From Pseudomonadota bacterium (GTDB lineage Bacteria; Pseudomonadota; Alphaproteobacteria; Rhizobiales; Tepidamorphaceae): DNA of 64,000 bases. Positions within the stretch are counted from its first letter, which is position 1. The number at the start of each line of letters is the position of its first letter. The translations under genes were made by a program, and so were the position numbers. Below, piece after piece: positions 42,356-52,131 of this stretch. Below the pieces are notes generated by a model, which searched no databases, was not told the DNA's origin, and saw only the letters and a program-made list of their open reading frames with translations. Location: NCBI GenBank assembly GCA_023458595.1, contig JAEWYT010000196.1:94689-158688 (forward strand). Reading direction: 5' to 3'.

Positions 42356-44414
42356 CGGTCGACTCTCCCTGCCGGGTGATGACGACATTGCCGAAGCGGT
42401 CGACACGCCCGACGAGGCCCGGATCGATGAAGATCGTGGTATCGGGCTGCTCGAGCAGCGCCGGCCCGGCGATCTCCGCGCCTTCCGGCAGGTCGAGCCG
42501 CTCGTAGACCGGCGCATCGACATCGACGCTATCGACGCGCACGCGCCGCGAACCGATGCGGCAGCTTTCGAGCATCCCGCCCGACGGCGGCGCGAACACG
42601 GCCATGTCGAAAGCCGGCCGCCGTCCAATCACCGCTACGCGGTAGTTCATCACGCGGATCGGAATGCCGCTCAGCAACCGGCCGAATGCACGGCGATAGG
42701 CCGCTTCGAAGGCTTCGCAGATTGCCTCGCTCGTCAGCCCGTCCGATGGCATCTCGATGTGCGCGGTAACCGTGTGGGTCTGGCCGAGATAGAGCATATC
42801 CAGCTCGTAGATCCGGTCTATCCGCTCGAAGGCGACACCGGCGCGCGCGAGCAGCAATTCGGTCTCGGCGGCGACCGCCTCCATCTCCATCCCGAGCGCT
42901 GTCGCATCGACGGCGTCGAGCAGCCGGTTCACCGTCTGCACGCGGTCGTGGCGCATGTCGGCCACGACACAGCCGAGCGCCGATGTGACACCTGGATAGC
43001 GCGGCACCAGCGCTGAGCGCAGGCCGACGTCCTTCATCAGCGCGCCGGTATGCAGCGCGCCGCCGCCGCCGAACGGCATCGCGGCGAACTTGTCGGGATC
43101 GTAGCCACGCTCGATCGAGACGAGGCGGATGGCGCCCGCCATCTTGGCATTGGCGACCTTGAGGATCGCTTCGGCGGCTTCCATGACGTCGATGCTGAGC
43201 GGTGCGGCGATCTCGCGGTCGATCGCGGCGCGCGCCGCCTCGACATCGAGCGCATCGAGCTTGCCGCCGATCGGACGAGCGGCATTGATGCGGCCGAGCA
43301 CGAGGTTGGCGTCGGTCACGGTCGGGCGGTCGTTGCCGAGGCCGTAGCAGACCGGGCCGGGATTCGATCCCGCCGATTCCGGGCCGACCTGCAGAATGCC
43401 GCCCTCGTCGACATGGGCGATCGAGCCGCCGCCGGCGCCGATCGTCGTGATCTCGATCATCGGCGTGCGCACGACCATGCCGAAGTCGATCGCCGTCTGC
43501 GCGGCGAGCGCCGCCTCGCCGCCGGCGATCAGCGACACGTCGAAGGAGGTGCCGCCCATGTCGCAGGTGATGACGTTGGCGAAGCCGGCCGCCGCTGAAA
43601 TCGCTTTCGCCGCGATGACGCCCGCCGCCGGTCCCGACAGCGCCGTGCGCACGGGATAGCACTTGGCGGTCTCCACCGACATCACGCCGCCGTTAGACTG
43701 GACGATCAGCACGTCGCCCGAGAAACCGCGCTTGTCGAGCGCCGTCTCCAGCCGATCCAGATAGCTCGAGACGACCGGCTGCAGATAGGCGTTGAGTGTC
43801 GCCGTCGACAGGCGTTCGAACTCGCGGATCTCCGGAACGATCTCCGTTGCCGCGGTGACGTAGGCGTTCGGCCAGACCGAGCGCACGGCCTCGACGGCGA
43901 TCGCCTCGTTGTCGTTGTTGGCGTAGCTGTTGATAAAGAACACGCAGACCGACTCGCAGCCGGACGCCTTCAGTGCCTCGGCGCGTTCGGCAACCTCGCG
44001 CGGATCGACCTTCGCCAGGACGTTGCCGTCGGCGAGCACCCGCTCGCTCACCTCGAGACGCCTGTCGCGCGGCACCACGGGAGTGAACATCCCCCACAGG
44101 CCCCAGGTGGTCGGCCGGTCGCGGCGACGCATCTCGAGAACGTCGCGAAAGCCTTCGGTGGTGATGACGCCAGTCGGCGCGCCCTTGCGCTCGAGCAGCG
44201 CGTTGGTGCCCACCGTCGTTCCGTGTACCACCGTGGCGATGTCGGCAAAATCCTCGGCGACCGCGGAAATGCCCTCGACGAAGCCGATCGACTGATCGCC
44301 TCGGGTCGACGGCACCTTGGCCGTCGTGACCCGCCCCGTCGCCTCGTCCCACAGGAAGATGTCGGTGAAGGTACCGCCGACGTCGACACCGATCGCGTAG
44401 CGCTTCCCGCTCAT
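42348..44414 (-). CDS. Hydantoinase/oxoprolinase subunit A (HyuA-like)
   Basis: Protein of 688 residues beginning with the HyuA signature YAIGVDVGGTFTDIFLWDE (actin-like ATPase fold). Further markers are VVHGTTVGTNALLERKGA near residue 62, CDMGGTSFDVSLI near residue 287 and GAGGGSIAHVDEGG. Family enzymes use ATP to open cyclic amides (5-oxoproline, N-methylhydantoin) or carboxylate acetone-type substrates, together with subunit B. The start overlaps the subunit B stop by four bases. The substrate is likely a lactam or imide imported by the Liv transporter, but this is inference. Confidence 0.9.
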   Translation of the reverse strand: MSGKRYAIGVDVGGTFTDIFLWDEATGRVTTAKVPSTRGDQSIGFVEGISAVAEDFADIATVVHGTTVGTNALLERKGAPTGVITTEGFRDVLEMRRRDRPTTWGLWGMFTPVVPRDRRLEVSERVLADGNVLAKVDPREVAERAEALKASGCESVCVFFINSYANNDNEAIAVEAVRSVWPNAYVTAATEIVPEIREFERLSTATLNAYLQPVVSSYLDRLETALDKRGFSGDVLIVQSNGGVMSVETAKCYPVRTALSGPAAGVIAAKAISAAAGFANVITCDMGGTSFDVSLIAGGEAALAAQTAIDFGMVVRTPMIEITTIGAGGGSIAHVDEGGILQVGPESAGSNPGPVCYGLGNDRPTVTDANLVLGRINAARPIGGKLDALDVEAARAAIDREIAAPLSIDVMEAAEAILKVANAKMAGAIRLVSIERGYDPDKFAAMPFGGGGALHTGALMKDVGLRSALVPRYPGVTSALGCVVADMRHDRVQTVNRLLDAVDATALGMEMEAVAAETELLLARAGVAFERIDRIYELDMLYLGQTHTVTAHIEMPSDGLTSEAICEAFEAAYRRAFGRLLSGIPIRVMNYRVAVIGRRPAFDMAVFAPPSGGMLESCRIGSRRVRVDSVDVDAPVYERLDLPEGAEIAGPALLEQPDTTIFIDPGLVGRVDRFGNVVITRQGESTDG

Positions 44415-46147
44415 GCCGCCGCACTCGCCCGCCGCAGCGTCGCGGTCGCGGCCTCGTCGACCTGGCCGTCGCTATCGATGACGACGCCGTAGTCGTCGCG
44501 CGCCGCCTCGCGCGAGACGAAGCCCAGACGGACGTCGCGCGCAACCTCGCGCAGATCGCGCAGCATGGGGGGGCCGTATCCGCCGCCGCCCGGTGTCTCC
44601 AGTCGCACGCGTTCGCCGCGCATCAGCTTCACGCCCACCATCTTCGACGTCATCGGCGGCGACTTCCCACCTTCGCTCGTGTCGTAGACGAACCGGTTCA
44701 GCGCTGCCGGCTTGCCGCCCACCACGCCGGGCGGCGGAAAACGGCCGCGCTCACCAAACAGGAAGACGTCGGCGTCCTTTTCCATGAGCTCGATCTCGTA
44801 GATCGCGCCGAGACCGCCACGATTGCGCCCGGGTCCACCCGAATCCGGCCGGAGCGCCCATTGGGTGAACCGCACGGGATAGGCCGCCTCGAGGATTTCG
44901 AGCGGCGGGATTGTCGCCGTCGAGATCGGAGCGTTGCCGTGGTTCAGTCCATCCCCCTTCGGATGACCGCCGTGACCGCCGCCGAAGAACGAGAACATCA
45001 CCCAGCGCCGCCCATCGCCGCGATGGCCGGCGAGCGACAGCGCGTTGATCGTTCCGTAGGCGCAGCCGTTCGAGCGCTCCGGTGCGATCTCGGCGACCGC
45101 CTGGAAGACGACGTCGATCAGCCGCAGGATCGTTTCGGTGTAGCCGCCGACAGGCTTCGGCGCTTCGACCGCTAGGATCGAATCTTCGGGAATGACGAAC
45201 TCGACCGGTTCGAGCACGCCCGCATTGGCGGGCACATCGCCGAAGACGTGCTTCAGCGCGACATAGCAGGCGGCGACCGTGGTTGCCCGCGAGATATTCA
45301 AGGGTCCGGCGCAGGCGGGCGCCGAGCGGGAAAAATCCATCTTCATGCACTCGCCGTCGATCGTCAGGTCGAGCGCGATCTTGAGCGGTTCGTCGACGAT
45401 GCCGTCATTGTCGAGGAAGTCCTCCGCCGAGACGGTGCCGTCCGGAAGGTCGCGGATCTGCGCCCGCATCTGCCGCGCGGCTCGGATCTTGAGTTCGCCG
45501 AGCGCCTCGGCGACCGTCTCCACGCCGTACTCGTCGAGCAGTTCCTGCATGCGGCGAACGCCCAGATCGAGCGCATTGATCTGGCCGTTGAGGTCACCGT
45601 AGAGCGACGTCGGCAATCGCGAGTTCGCCGACAGGATGTCGATCACGTCCTGGCGAAGCTCGCCCTTGTCGAACAGCTTCACCGGCGGGATCAGCATGCC
45701 TTCCTGGAAGCACTCGGTCGCGACGGGGTTGTAGTTGCCCGGAACGTTGCCGCCGACGTCGTGCCAGTGTCCGACCGAGGCGAGATAGCAGAATACCTCG
45801 CCGTTCGCGAAGAGCGGCCGCACGAGGCGGAAATCGGAGAGGTGCGTGCCGCCGGCGTATGGGTCGTTGAAGATCCACACGTCGCCGTCGCGCGGACCGC
45901 CCTGTGCGGCGGCCTTCTCGATCACCGCCTTGACCGCGAAGGCCATCACGCCGACGAAGATCGGCAGGCCCGACTTCCCCTGCACCAGCGTGTCGCCGCT
46001 CGACGCCTCGTAGATGCCGTGCGAGGCGTCGTGCGCTTCGGCGATGATCGGGTTGAAGGCCGAGCGGAACAGCGTTGCGTCCATCTCATCGGCGATCTGT
46101 TCGAGCCGGCCCTTCAGGATCGCAAGCGTGATCGGGTCGATCGCCAT
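44411..46147 (-). CDS. Hydantoinase/oxoprolinase subunit B (HyuB-like)
   Basis: Protein of 578 residues. The ATG at 46147 overlaps the upstream lyase stop by one base. HyuB signatures include ITLAILKGRLEQIADEMDATLFRSAFNPII-type N-terminus (split here only for reference), WIFNDPYAGGTHLSDFRL near residue 92, SVGHWHDVGGNVPGN, and GGGGYGPP at the C-terminal end. With subunit A it forms the ATP-dependent cyclic-amide hydrolase or related carboxylase. Five preceding and following genes overlap, indicating one transcript. Confidence 0.9.
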   Translation of the reverse strand: MAIDPITLAILKGRLEQIADEMDATLFRSAFNPIIAEAHDASHGIYEASSGDTLVQGKSGLPIFVGVMAFAVKAVIEKAAAQGGPRDGDVWIFNDPYAGGTHLSDFRLVRPLFANGEVFCYLASVGHWHDVGGNVPGNYNPVATECFQEGMLIPPVKLFDKGELRQDVIDILSANSRLPTSLYGDLNGQINALDLGVRRMQELLDEYGVETVAEALGELKIRAARQMRAQIRDLPDGTVSAEDFLDNDGIVDEPLKIALDLTIDGECMKMDFSRSAPACAGPLNISRATTVAACYVALKHVFGDVPANAGVLEPVEFVIPEDSILAVEAPKPVGGYTETILRLIDVVFQAVAEIAPERSNGCAYGTINALSLAGHRGDGRRWVMFSFFGGGHGGHPKGDGLNHGNAPISTATIPPLEILEAAYPVRFTQWALRPDSGGPGRNRGGLGAIYEIELMEKDADVFLFGERGRFPPPGVVGGKPAALNRFVYDTSEGGKSPPMTSKMVGVKLMRGERVRLETPGGGGYGPPMLRDLREVARDVRLGFVSREAARDDYGVVIDSDGQVDEAATATLRRASAAA

Positions 46148-47016
46148 CACTGCTGATCCTCGTCGTAGAGGCGCGCTTCCTCGAGCAGTTCGGGCGTTCC
46201 GACGATACGGTTGATCCCGGAGAAATCGACCATGTTGTTGCGGAACGGCTCATTGGTGCCGTTGGCGACGAGGCTCGAATAATAGCCTTCGAGCGTCGCC
46301 GCGATCGCGCGCACAGCACCGCCCGGGAAGATGACGAGCGCGAAGCCGAGCGCCTCGAGATCGGCTGCGTTCATCGACGGCGTCTTACCGCCCTCGACCA
46401 TGTTGGCCATCAGCGGCGCCTTGGCTCCGAGCTTCGCAACGGTCTCCGTCATGTCCTCGACGCTCTTCGGCGCCTCGACGAACAACACGTCCGCGCCGGC
46501 CTCCGCGTAAGCTCCGGCGCGGTCGACACCGGCCGCAAGTCCCTCGACCGCGACCGCGTCGGTGCGGGCGATGATCAGCGTGTCCTCCGAGGCGCGGGCA
46601 TCGAGGGCGGCCTTGATCTTGCCGACCATCTCTCCGACGGAGACCAGCGTCTTGCCGTCGAGATGACCGCAGCGTTTCGGCAGCGTCTGATCCTCGAGCT
46701 GGATCGCGTTCGCTCCCGCCCGCTCGAACTGGCGCACGGTGCGCTTGACGTTGATCGCGTTGCCGAAGCCGGTATCGGCGTCGACGATGATCGGAACGGC
46801 GATCCGGTCGCAGATGGCGGCGATGGTGTCGGCGACCTCGTTCATCGACACGAGGCCGACATCGGGGCGGCCGAAGCGCGTATAGGCGATGCTGGCGCCC
46901 GACAGATAGACGGCCTCGGCCCCGGCAGTCTCCGCGACGAGGCCGGAGAGGCCGTCGTAGATGCCCGGCGCGACGAGGATCTTGCCATTGCCGATGCGCG
47001 TCTTGAGACGCGTCAT
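46147..47016 (-). CDS. Isocitrate lyase/PEP mutase superfamily lyase (2-methylisocitrate or 2,3-dimethylmalate lyase-like)
   Basis: Cytoplasmic lyase of 289 residues. It has the superfamily core: VYLSGASIAYTRFGRPD, VDADTGFGNAINVKRTV (metal-binding Asp pair), IQLEDQTLPKRCGH with the catalytic Cys, and IIARTDAVAVEG. The KRCGH motif is that of C-C bond lyases cleaving 2-methylisocitrate or 2,3-dimethylmalate to pyruvate or succinate products, rather than of phosphonopyruvate mutases. The gene is directly downstream of an aconitase-type hydratase pair, the same combination as dimethylmaleate hydratase plus dimethylmalate lyase in anaerobic nicotinate breakdown. The exact substrate is unproven. 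Confidence 0.85.
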   Translation of the reverse strand: MTRLKTRIGNGKILVAPGIYDGLSGLVAETAGAEAVYLSGASIAYTRFGRPDVGLVSMNEVADTIAAICDRIAVPIIVDADTGFGNAINVKRTVRQFERAGANAIQLEDQTLPKRCGHLDGKTLVSVGEMVGKIKAALDARASEDTLIIARTDAVAVEGLAAGVDRAGAYAEAGADVLFVEAPKSVEDMTETVAKLGAKAPLMANMVEGGKTPSMNAADLEALGFALVIFPGGAVRAIAATLEGYYSSLVANGTNEPFRNNMVDFSGINRIVGTPELLEEARLYDEDQQ

Positions 47017-47549
47017 GAGCGGAACTCCTTCTGTGTACTCTCACCCGTCTTCAATTTCGCAAACCGCTTCTCGAGGTGTGGCACGAGGCCGCCGTCGTCG
47101 ATCAGTTCGAGCAGGAACGGGGGAAGCGGGTCGAGCGCGATCGCGGTCTGCCGCGTGACGTTGACGAGGCGCGCGCCGAAAACGTCGAGTGCGACCCTGT
47201 CGCCGGCAGCGACCTCGTCTCCGATCTGCGCCGTGAACACGGGCAGGCCGACGTTAATCGCGTTGCGATGGAAGATGCCGCCGAAGGATGGCGCGACGAC
47301 GCCGGCGATGCCGAGTGCCTTCAAGGCCTGCGCGGCCTGCTCGCGCGACGAGCCCATGCCGAAGTTCTTGCCGGCGACGATGACGTCTCCCTGCCCGACG
47401 CTGCCCGCGAATGCGGGGTCCACGGCTTCGAGGCAATGGGCCGCGAGTATTTCGAGCGGCGCGGCCATGTACTGGCCGGGCGCGAGCTGGTCCGTGTCGA
47501 TGTCGTCGCCGAAGACGAAGGCCCGGCCTTCCGTGATCCCTTCGCTCAT
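47013..47549 (-). CDS. Aconitase-family hydratase, small subunit (LeuD/DmdB-like)
   Basis: Swivelling-domain subunit of 178 residues. It shows FGDDIDTDQLAPGQYM at the N-terminus and GKNFGMGSSREQAAQALKALG near residue 60, the substrate-binding loop of LeuD and related small subunits. It pairs with the large subunit encoded immediately upstream (ATGA overlap). With a lyase rather than LeuA or LeuB as neighbour, a role in leucine synthesis is unlikely. A hydratase acting on a maleate- or citraconate-type acid fits the context better. Confidence 0.87.
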   Translation of the reverse strand: MSEGITEGRAFVFGDDIDTDQLAPGQYMAAPLEILAAHCLEAVDPAFAGSVGQGDVIVAGKNFGMGSSREQAAQALKALGIAGVVAPSFGGIFHRNAINVGLPVFTAQIGDEVAAGDRVALDVFGARLVNVTRQTAIALDPLPPFLLELIDDGGLVPHLEKRFAKLKTGESTQKEFRS

Positions 47550-48823
47550 GCGCGGCCTCCCTCGGCGAGCATCGGCCGCGGATCGGTGATGTGTCCGGCC
47601 ACGGCCGAGGCGGCGACCGTGAAGGGCGAGGCGAGATAGACCCTGGAGGTGGTGGCACCCATGCGGCCTTTGAAGTTGCGAGCCGTCGAGGAGATGCAGG
47701 TCACGTCTTCTCCCAGACGGGCCAAGCCGTAGCCGGCGCAGATGCCGCAGGCGTTGGGGAGGATCTTGGCCCCTGCGTCCTCCAGTGCGGCCATGATGCC
47801 CTCCGCTTCGGCACGATCCTGGTCTCGCCGGGAGGCAGGTGCGATCAGCAGTTCAACGCCCGATGCCACGGTGCGGCCGCTCAGGATCTGCGCGGCCCGT
47901 TCGAGGTCGACATATTTCGCGCCTGTGCAGGCGCCGACATAGGCGACGTCGATCGCCGTTTCGGGATAGTCGCCGACATCGACGGCGTTGGCCGGCGAAT
48001 GGGGCGCGGCGACCTGCGGCTCGAGCATCGCCGCGTCGAAGACATGGTGTTCGGCGATCACCGCGTTGGGATCGCCCTGCCACGTGGCAATATCGCCGGG
48101 CTCGCCGCCCGCCGTACGTATATAGTCGGCTGTTGTGGCGTCGGGCGCGATCAATCCGGTCTGGGCGCCAAGTTCCGCTGCCATGTTCGACAGCGTCATG
48201 CGCTCCTGCATGCCCAGCGCCTCGATCGCCTCGCCCGTATACTGCACCGCCTGGTATTTGCCGCCGTCCATGCCGAGCCGCCCGCACAAGGCCAGCATGA
48301 TGTCCTTGGCGGTGACGCCTTCGCCGAGCCTGCCGCGCCATTCGATCAGGATCGTATCCGGCACGCGGATCCAGATCTCTCCCGTCGCGAGCACCCCGGC
48401 CATCTCGGTCGCTCCGACGCCGAACATGTAGGCGCCGAAGGCCCCGCCCGTCGGCGAATGGCTGTCGCCGCCGACGACGAACATGCCGGGCCCCAGATGA
48501 CCCCGCTCCGGCAGCACGACGTGGCAGATCCCGACCGAGTCGTAGAAAGCGACCTGCTTCTCCTTGGCCCAACGGCGCGTCAGATCGAGGATGTCGCGCC
48601 CCGCGTCGTCGTCGCCGGGCACGAAGTGATCGGAGATCAGCACCACCTTCGAGCGGTCGAACAGGCCGACGCCAAGGCGCTTCAGGATCGGTTCGACGCG
48701 GCGCGGCCCGCCCGAGTCGTGAATCATCGCCAGGTCGACCTTGGCGGTCACGATCTCGCCGGGCTTCACGGCGGACCGGCCCGCCGCTTTGGCGATGATC
48801 TTCTCTGCAAGTGTCATCGGCAT
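47546..48823 (-). CDS. Aconitase-family hydratase, large subunit (LeuC/DmdA-like)
   Basis: Iron-sulphur hydratase subunit of 425 residues. The 4Fe-4S ligands are in VGACTGAKYVDL and NACGICAGYG. It also has SDHFVPGD, VVGGDSHSPTGGAFGAYMFGVGATE near residue 117, and the C-terminal SSTARNFKGRMG loop. It forms the catalytic complex with the small subunit and adds or removes water on a hydroxy or unsaturated di-acid. It begins three bases after the LivF stop; an internal ATG two codons later is an alternative start. Substrate could be 2,3-dimethylmaleate, citraconate, maleate or a homologue. Confidence 0.87.
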   Translation of the reverse strand: MPMTLAEKIIAKAAGRSAVKPGEIVTAKVDLAMIHDSGGPRRVEPILKRLGVGLFDRSKVVLISDHFVPGDDDAGRDILDLTRRWAKEKQVAFYDSVGICHVVLPERGHLGPGMFVVGGDSHSPTGGAFGAYMFGVGATEMAGVLATGEIWIRVPDTILIEWRGRLGEGVTAKDIMLALCGRLGMDGGKYQAVQYTGEAIEALGMQERMTLSNMAAELGAQTGLIAPDATTADYIRTAGGEPGDIATWQGDPNAVIAEHHVFDAAMLEPQVAAPHSPANAVDVGDYPETAIDVAYVGACTGAKYVDLERAAQILSGRTVASGVELLIAPASRRDQDRAEAEGIMAALEDAGAKILPNACGICAGYGLARLGEDVTCISSTARNFKGRMGATTSRVYLASPFTVAASAVAGHITDPRPMLAEGGRA

Positions 48824-48826
48824 CGT

Positions 48827-49528
48827 TCAGATTCCCAGATAGGAGCGCTGCAGCTGCGGATCGCGGATCAGCTCGGCTGCTGGCCCCGACAGGCTGATGG
48901 CGCCGTTCTCCAGGACGAAGGCCCGCGTCGCGATCTCCAGCGACTGGCGCACGTTCTGCTCCACTAGAAGGATCGTCAGGCCCTCCTCGTTCAGTTTCCC
49001 GATCAGCGAGAACATCTCCTCGACCAGCACCGGCGACAGCCCGAGCGAGGGCTCGTCGAGGATGAGTAGTTTCGGCTCCGACATCATGCCGCGCCCAATC
49101 GCGAGCATCTGCTGCTCACCGCCGGACAGCGTTCCGGCCCTCTGCTCCATACGTTCCTGAAGCCGCGGGAACGTTTCGAGGACACGTTCCAGGTTGCTCC
49201 TGCGCCGTTCTCTCCCACGCCGGTACCCGCCGAGCTCGAGGTTCTCCTTGACCGACAGGTTGGGAAAGACGTGGCGCCCCTCCGGCACCTGGACAAGGCC
49301 CGCCTCGACGATCCGCGCCGGGTCCGCCTCGACGAGGCCGGTGCCGTCGAACGTGATCCGCCCTGCCGTCGGCCGCACGAGGCCCGACAGGCACGCGTTG
49401 AAGGTGGTCTTGCCGGCGCCGTTCGATCCAAGCAGGGCGACGATCTCGGCTTGTGCGATCGACAGGTCGATGCCGCGCAGGATCTCCGCCTCGCCGTAGC
49501 CGGCATGAAGGCCCGAGACCTCAAGCAC
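48827..49528 (-). CDS. Branched-chain amino acid-type ABC transporter ATPase LivF
   Basis: ATPase of 233 residues, LivF size. Walker A GSNGAGKTT, signature LSGGEQQMLAIGRG, Walker B LLILDEPSLGLSP, and H-loop LVEQNVRQ, all in LivF style. Its start overlaps the livG stop by eight bases. It belongs to a five-part Liv-type (HAAT family) importer. These systems also carry amides, urea and aromatic or dicarboxylic acids, so the name reflects family, not substrate. Confidence 0.92.
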   Translation of the reverse strand: MLEVSGLHAGYGEAEILRGIDLSIAQAEIVALLGSNGAGKTTFNACLSGLVRPTAGRITFDGTGLVEADPARIVEAGLVQVPEGRHVFPNLSVKENLELGGYRRGRERRRSNLERVLETFPRLQERMEQRAGTLSGGEQQMLAIGRGMMSEPKLLILDEPSLGLSPVLVEEMFSLIGKLNEEGLTILLVEQNVRQSLEIATRAFVLENGAISLSGPAAELIRDPQLQRSYLGI

Positions 49529-50267
49529 GGGTAGCCTCCCTGGAGATCCCGGCCGCCATGCCGTGGCCCAGATAGGCCTCGATCACGGCCGGATCGCGGG
49601 CGATCTCCGCAGGCGGCCCGCTTGCAATGATCTCACCCTGATTCAGCACCCAGGTGTGTTCGGACAGGTTCATCACCGCCTGCATCACGTGCTCGATCAG
49701 AACGATGGTGACGCCTGCGTCACGGATCGCCCGGATGATCGGGATGACGTCACGCACCTCGCTCGGATTGAGGCCGGCCATCACCTCGTCGAGCAGGATC
49801 AGTTTCGGGTCGGTCGCGAGCGCCTTGGCGACTTCGAGCCGCTTGCGGCCTGCGACCGTCAGAGAGGCTGCGTCCTGGTCGAGGCGATCGGCGAGGCCGA
49901 TCTGGCGTGCGACCTCTTCCGCCTTCGCCAGCGCCTCGCGGCGGGCGGCCCGGTGCAGATGCGCACCGACCGCGATGTTGTCGCGCACGGTCTGGTCGGC
50001 GAATGGCTGTACGATCTGGAATGTCCGCACCATCCCGAGGTACGCGATTTGTTCCGGCGGCTGGCCGGTGATATCGGCCCCGTCGAATTCGACGCGGCCG
50101 GCGTCGGGCACGTGGAAGCCGGTGATGAGCGCGAACAGCGTCGTCTTGCCGGCTCCGTTCGGCCCGATCAGCGACACGATCCGCCCTGCCTCGATGTCGA
50201 GCGACGCATCACGGACCGCCTGCAGCCCGCCGAAGGATTTCGACACGCCTTTGACCGACAGGATCAT
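49521..50267 (-). CDS. Branched-chain amino acid-type ABC transporter ATPase LivG
   Basis: ATPase of 248 residues with Walker A GPNGAGKTT, the LivG-type signature region LTVAGRKRLEVAKALA (normal for this subfamily), Walker B LILLDEVMAGLNP and the H-loop LIEHVMQAVM. It overlaps livM by four bases and livF by eight. It works with LivF on the LivHM membrane pair. Confidence 0.92.
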   Translation of the reverse strand: MILSVKGVSKSFGGLQAVRDASLDIEAGRIVSLIGPNGAGKTTLFALITGFHVPDAGRVEFDGADITGQPPEQIAYLGMVRTFQIVQPFADQTVRDNIAVGAHLHRAARREALAKAEEVARQIGLADRLDQDAASLTVAGRKRLEVAKALATDPKLILLDEVMAGLNPSEVRDVIPIIRAIRDAGVTIVLIEHVMQAVMNLSEHTWVLNQGEIIASGPPAEIARDPAVIEAYLGHGMAAGISREATRA

Positions 50268-51226
50268 GCCGGCCTCGCGCGCAGGAGCCTACGGGCGGAA
50301 ATGCGGCCGAGCCCGGCAAGCCCGCGCGGCAGGAACATCACGATGAAGATCAGCACGACGCCGTAGATCGCAAGCGATATTCCCGGCGCGTCGCCGAAGA
50401 TGTCGCGGGTGAATTCAGAGAGGGCGTGCAGAACGATCGCACCGAGGAGCGGGCCGAACAGCGTACCCATGCCGCCGACGATCGGCACCAGAAGCGATTC
50501 GATCGAGACCGCCGGCCCGTAGGCGATGCCGGGATCGAGATAGAGGTAGTACTGAGCATAGAAAACGCCGGCGAGCCCCGAGATCGTGCCCGACAGGACG
50601 ATACCGCCGAACTTGATGCGAAGTGCAGGAACACCGAGCGCGCGGGCGGCGTCCTCGTTGTCGCGAACCGCCATCAAACGCGCACCGAAGCGTGAGTTTC
50701 CGAGCCACCAGGTGGCCAGGAAGGCAGCGAACGTCATCGCCCAGATCAGCCAGACATAGCCGCTCTTTTCCGCGAACTGCAGGTTCGCGACCCCGGGCTC
50801 GAGCGGGATCAGGATACCGACACCTGCGCCGGTGAAGGGCACCGTGTTGGAGAGGATGCGCAACACCTCGGCGAAGGCAAGCGTGACGAGTGCGAAGTAG
50901 GAGCCGCGCAACCCGTAGCGAAAACTGACGGCTCCGACGAACGCGGCGACCATGCCCGACATCGCGGCTCCCGCCACGAGCCCGATCCAGGGGTTCACCC
51001 CGAGCTGCACCTGTAGAACCGCGACGGTGTAGGCCCCGGTGCCGAAGAAGGCGGCGTGCCCGAAGGAGAACTGCCCCCCGTATCCGCCCAGGATGTTCCA
51101 AGCCTGGCCGAGCAGCGCCGCGTAGAGAACCATGATCAGGCTGTTGAGCCAGACGTCCGAACCGACGACGAACGGCACGGCACCGATCGCGGCGAAGACC
51201 AGGACAAGCGCTGCAAGGCTCTTCAT
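50264..51226 (-). CDS. Branched-chain amino acid-type ABC transporter permease LivM
   Basis: Permease of 320 residues from the ATG at 51226, six bases after the livH stop. It has about nine hydrophobic segments and the LivM signatures NILGGYGGQFSFGHAAFFGTGAY (given here as NILGGYGGQ and SFGHAAFFG) and DNEDAARALGV in the coupling loop. A longer in-frame start would overlap livH and adds an arginine-rich leader, so it was rejected. Confidence 0.9.
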   Translation of the reverse strand: MKSLAALVLVFAAIGAVPFVVGSDVWLNSLIMVLYAALLGQAWNILGGYGGQFSFGHAAFFGTGAYTVAVLQVQLGVNPWIGLVAGAAMSGMVAAFVGAVSFRYGLRGSYFALVTLAFAEVLRILSNTVPFTGAGVGILIPLEPGVANLQFAEKSGYVWLIWAMTFAAFLATWWLGNSRFGARLMAVRDNEDAARALGVPALRIKFGGIVLSGTISGLAGVFYAQYYLYLDPGIAYGPAVSIESLLVPIVGGMGTLFGPLLGAIVLHALSEFTRDIFGDAPGISLAIYGVVLIFIVMFLPRGLAGLGRISARRLLRARPA

Positions 51227-51231
51227 GCCGT

Positions 51232-52104
51232 TCACGCCTTCTGCCCGAGCAGGCCGGTCGGCCGGAACAGCAGGATCAGAATGAAGATCGCGAATATGCC
51301 GATCTGCCCAAGACTTTCGCCAAGGAACAGGCCGCCGAGTGATTCGACGATGCCGATGATGAATCCGCCAATGAGCGCGCCGATGAACGATCCCATGCCG
51401 CCGAGAACGACGATGGTGAAGGCGATCAGCACGAAGCCGTGGCCGACCTGCGGGGTCACGTAGTAGCTCGGCATCAGAAGGCAGGCGGCGATGCCGAGGC
51501 ACCCGATGCCGAGGCCGAAGCTCATCGCGTAGACATGGTCGACATCGATTCCGACGAGGCGGGCACCTTTGCGCTCCTTCGCCACCGCCCGGATAGCCTT
51601 GCCGAGGTCAGTACGGGTCATCAGCACCCACAATGCGGCCGCCGTCACCAGGGCGCCGAAGAACGCGATTACCTTCGGCAGCGGCAGAAAAGCTCCGAGA
51701 AACTCGACCGTCTCAAACGACCACGGCGTATCGACGATGCGGGTATCCGACCGAAAGAAGTAGAGAGCCAGGTTCTCGATCACGATCGACAGGCCGAGTG
51801 TCACGAGAAGAATGTTCTCGTCGCGATCGTGGCTCGCCTTGCCAATCACATAGCGCTGGAGCACGTAGCCTAGCGCGAACATCGCGAACGGCATGACGAT
51901 CAGCGCTTGATATGGCCCGATGCCGAATCCGACCGCGAGGAAATAAACGCCGTAGAGCGCCAGCATCAGCAGGCTGCCGTGCGCGAAGTTGATGATGTGC
52001 AGGACGCCGTAGATCAACGTCAGGCCGAGCGCCACCAGGGCGTAGAGCGCACCCGTGGTAATTCCGTTGAGAAGCGACGGCAGAAGAATCGAGAAATCCG
52101 GCAT
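51232..52104 (-). CDS. Branched-chain amino acid-type ABC transporter permease LivH
   Basis: Permease of 290 residues with about eight helices. Signatures are LLNGITTGALYALVALGLTL at the N-terminus, INFAHGSLLMLALYG, the coupling loop GKAIRAVAKERKGARLVGID, and VVLGGMGSFIGALIGG. It is the first gene after the hairpin that separates it from the binding-protein gene. Confidence 0.91.
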   Translation of the reverse strand: MPDFSILLPSLLNGITTGALYALVALGLTLIYGVLHIINFAHGSLLMLALYGVYFLAVGFGIGPYQALIVMPFAMFALGYVLQRYVIGKASHDRDENILLVTLGLSIVIENLALYFFRSDTRIVDTPWSFETVEFLGAFLPLPKVIAFFGALVTAAALWVLMTRTDLGKAIRAVAKERKGARLVGIDVDHVYAMSFGLGIGCLGIAACLLMPSYYVTPQVGHGFVLIAFTIVVLGGMGSFIGALIGGFIIGIVESLGGLFLGESLGQIGIFAIFILILLFRPTGLLGQKA

Positions 52105-52131
52105 AGGTCCTGGTCAAGGTCACAGTCTATA

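Noticed and set aside
47013..48823. LeuCD for leucine biosynthesis
   Set aside because: The neighbours are a transporter, a lyase and Hyu genes, with no leuA or leuB, so a catabolic hydratase is more likely. A genome search for a second leuCD would settle it.
49521..50267. LivG signature reading LTVAGRKR rather than LSGGQ, suspected as degenerate
   Set aside because: Variants of this form are usual in the LivG subfamily, so it is not evidence of decay.
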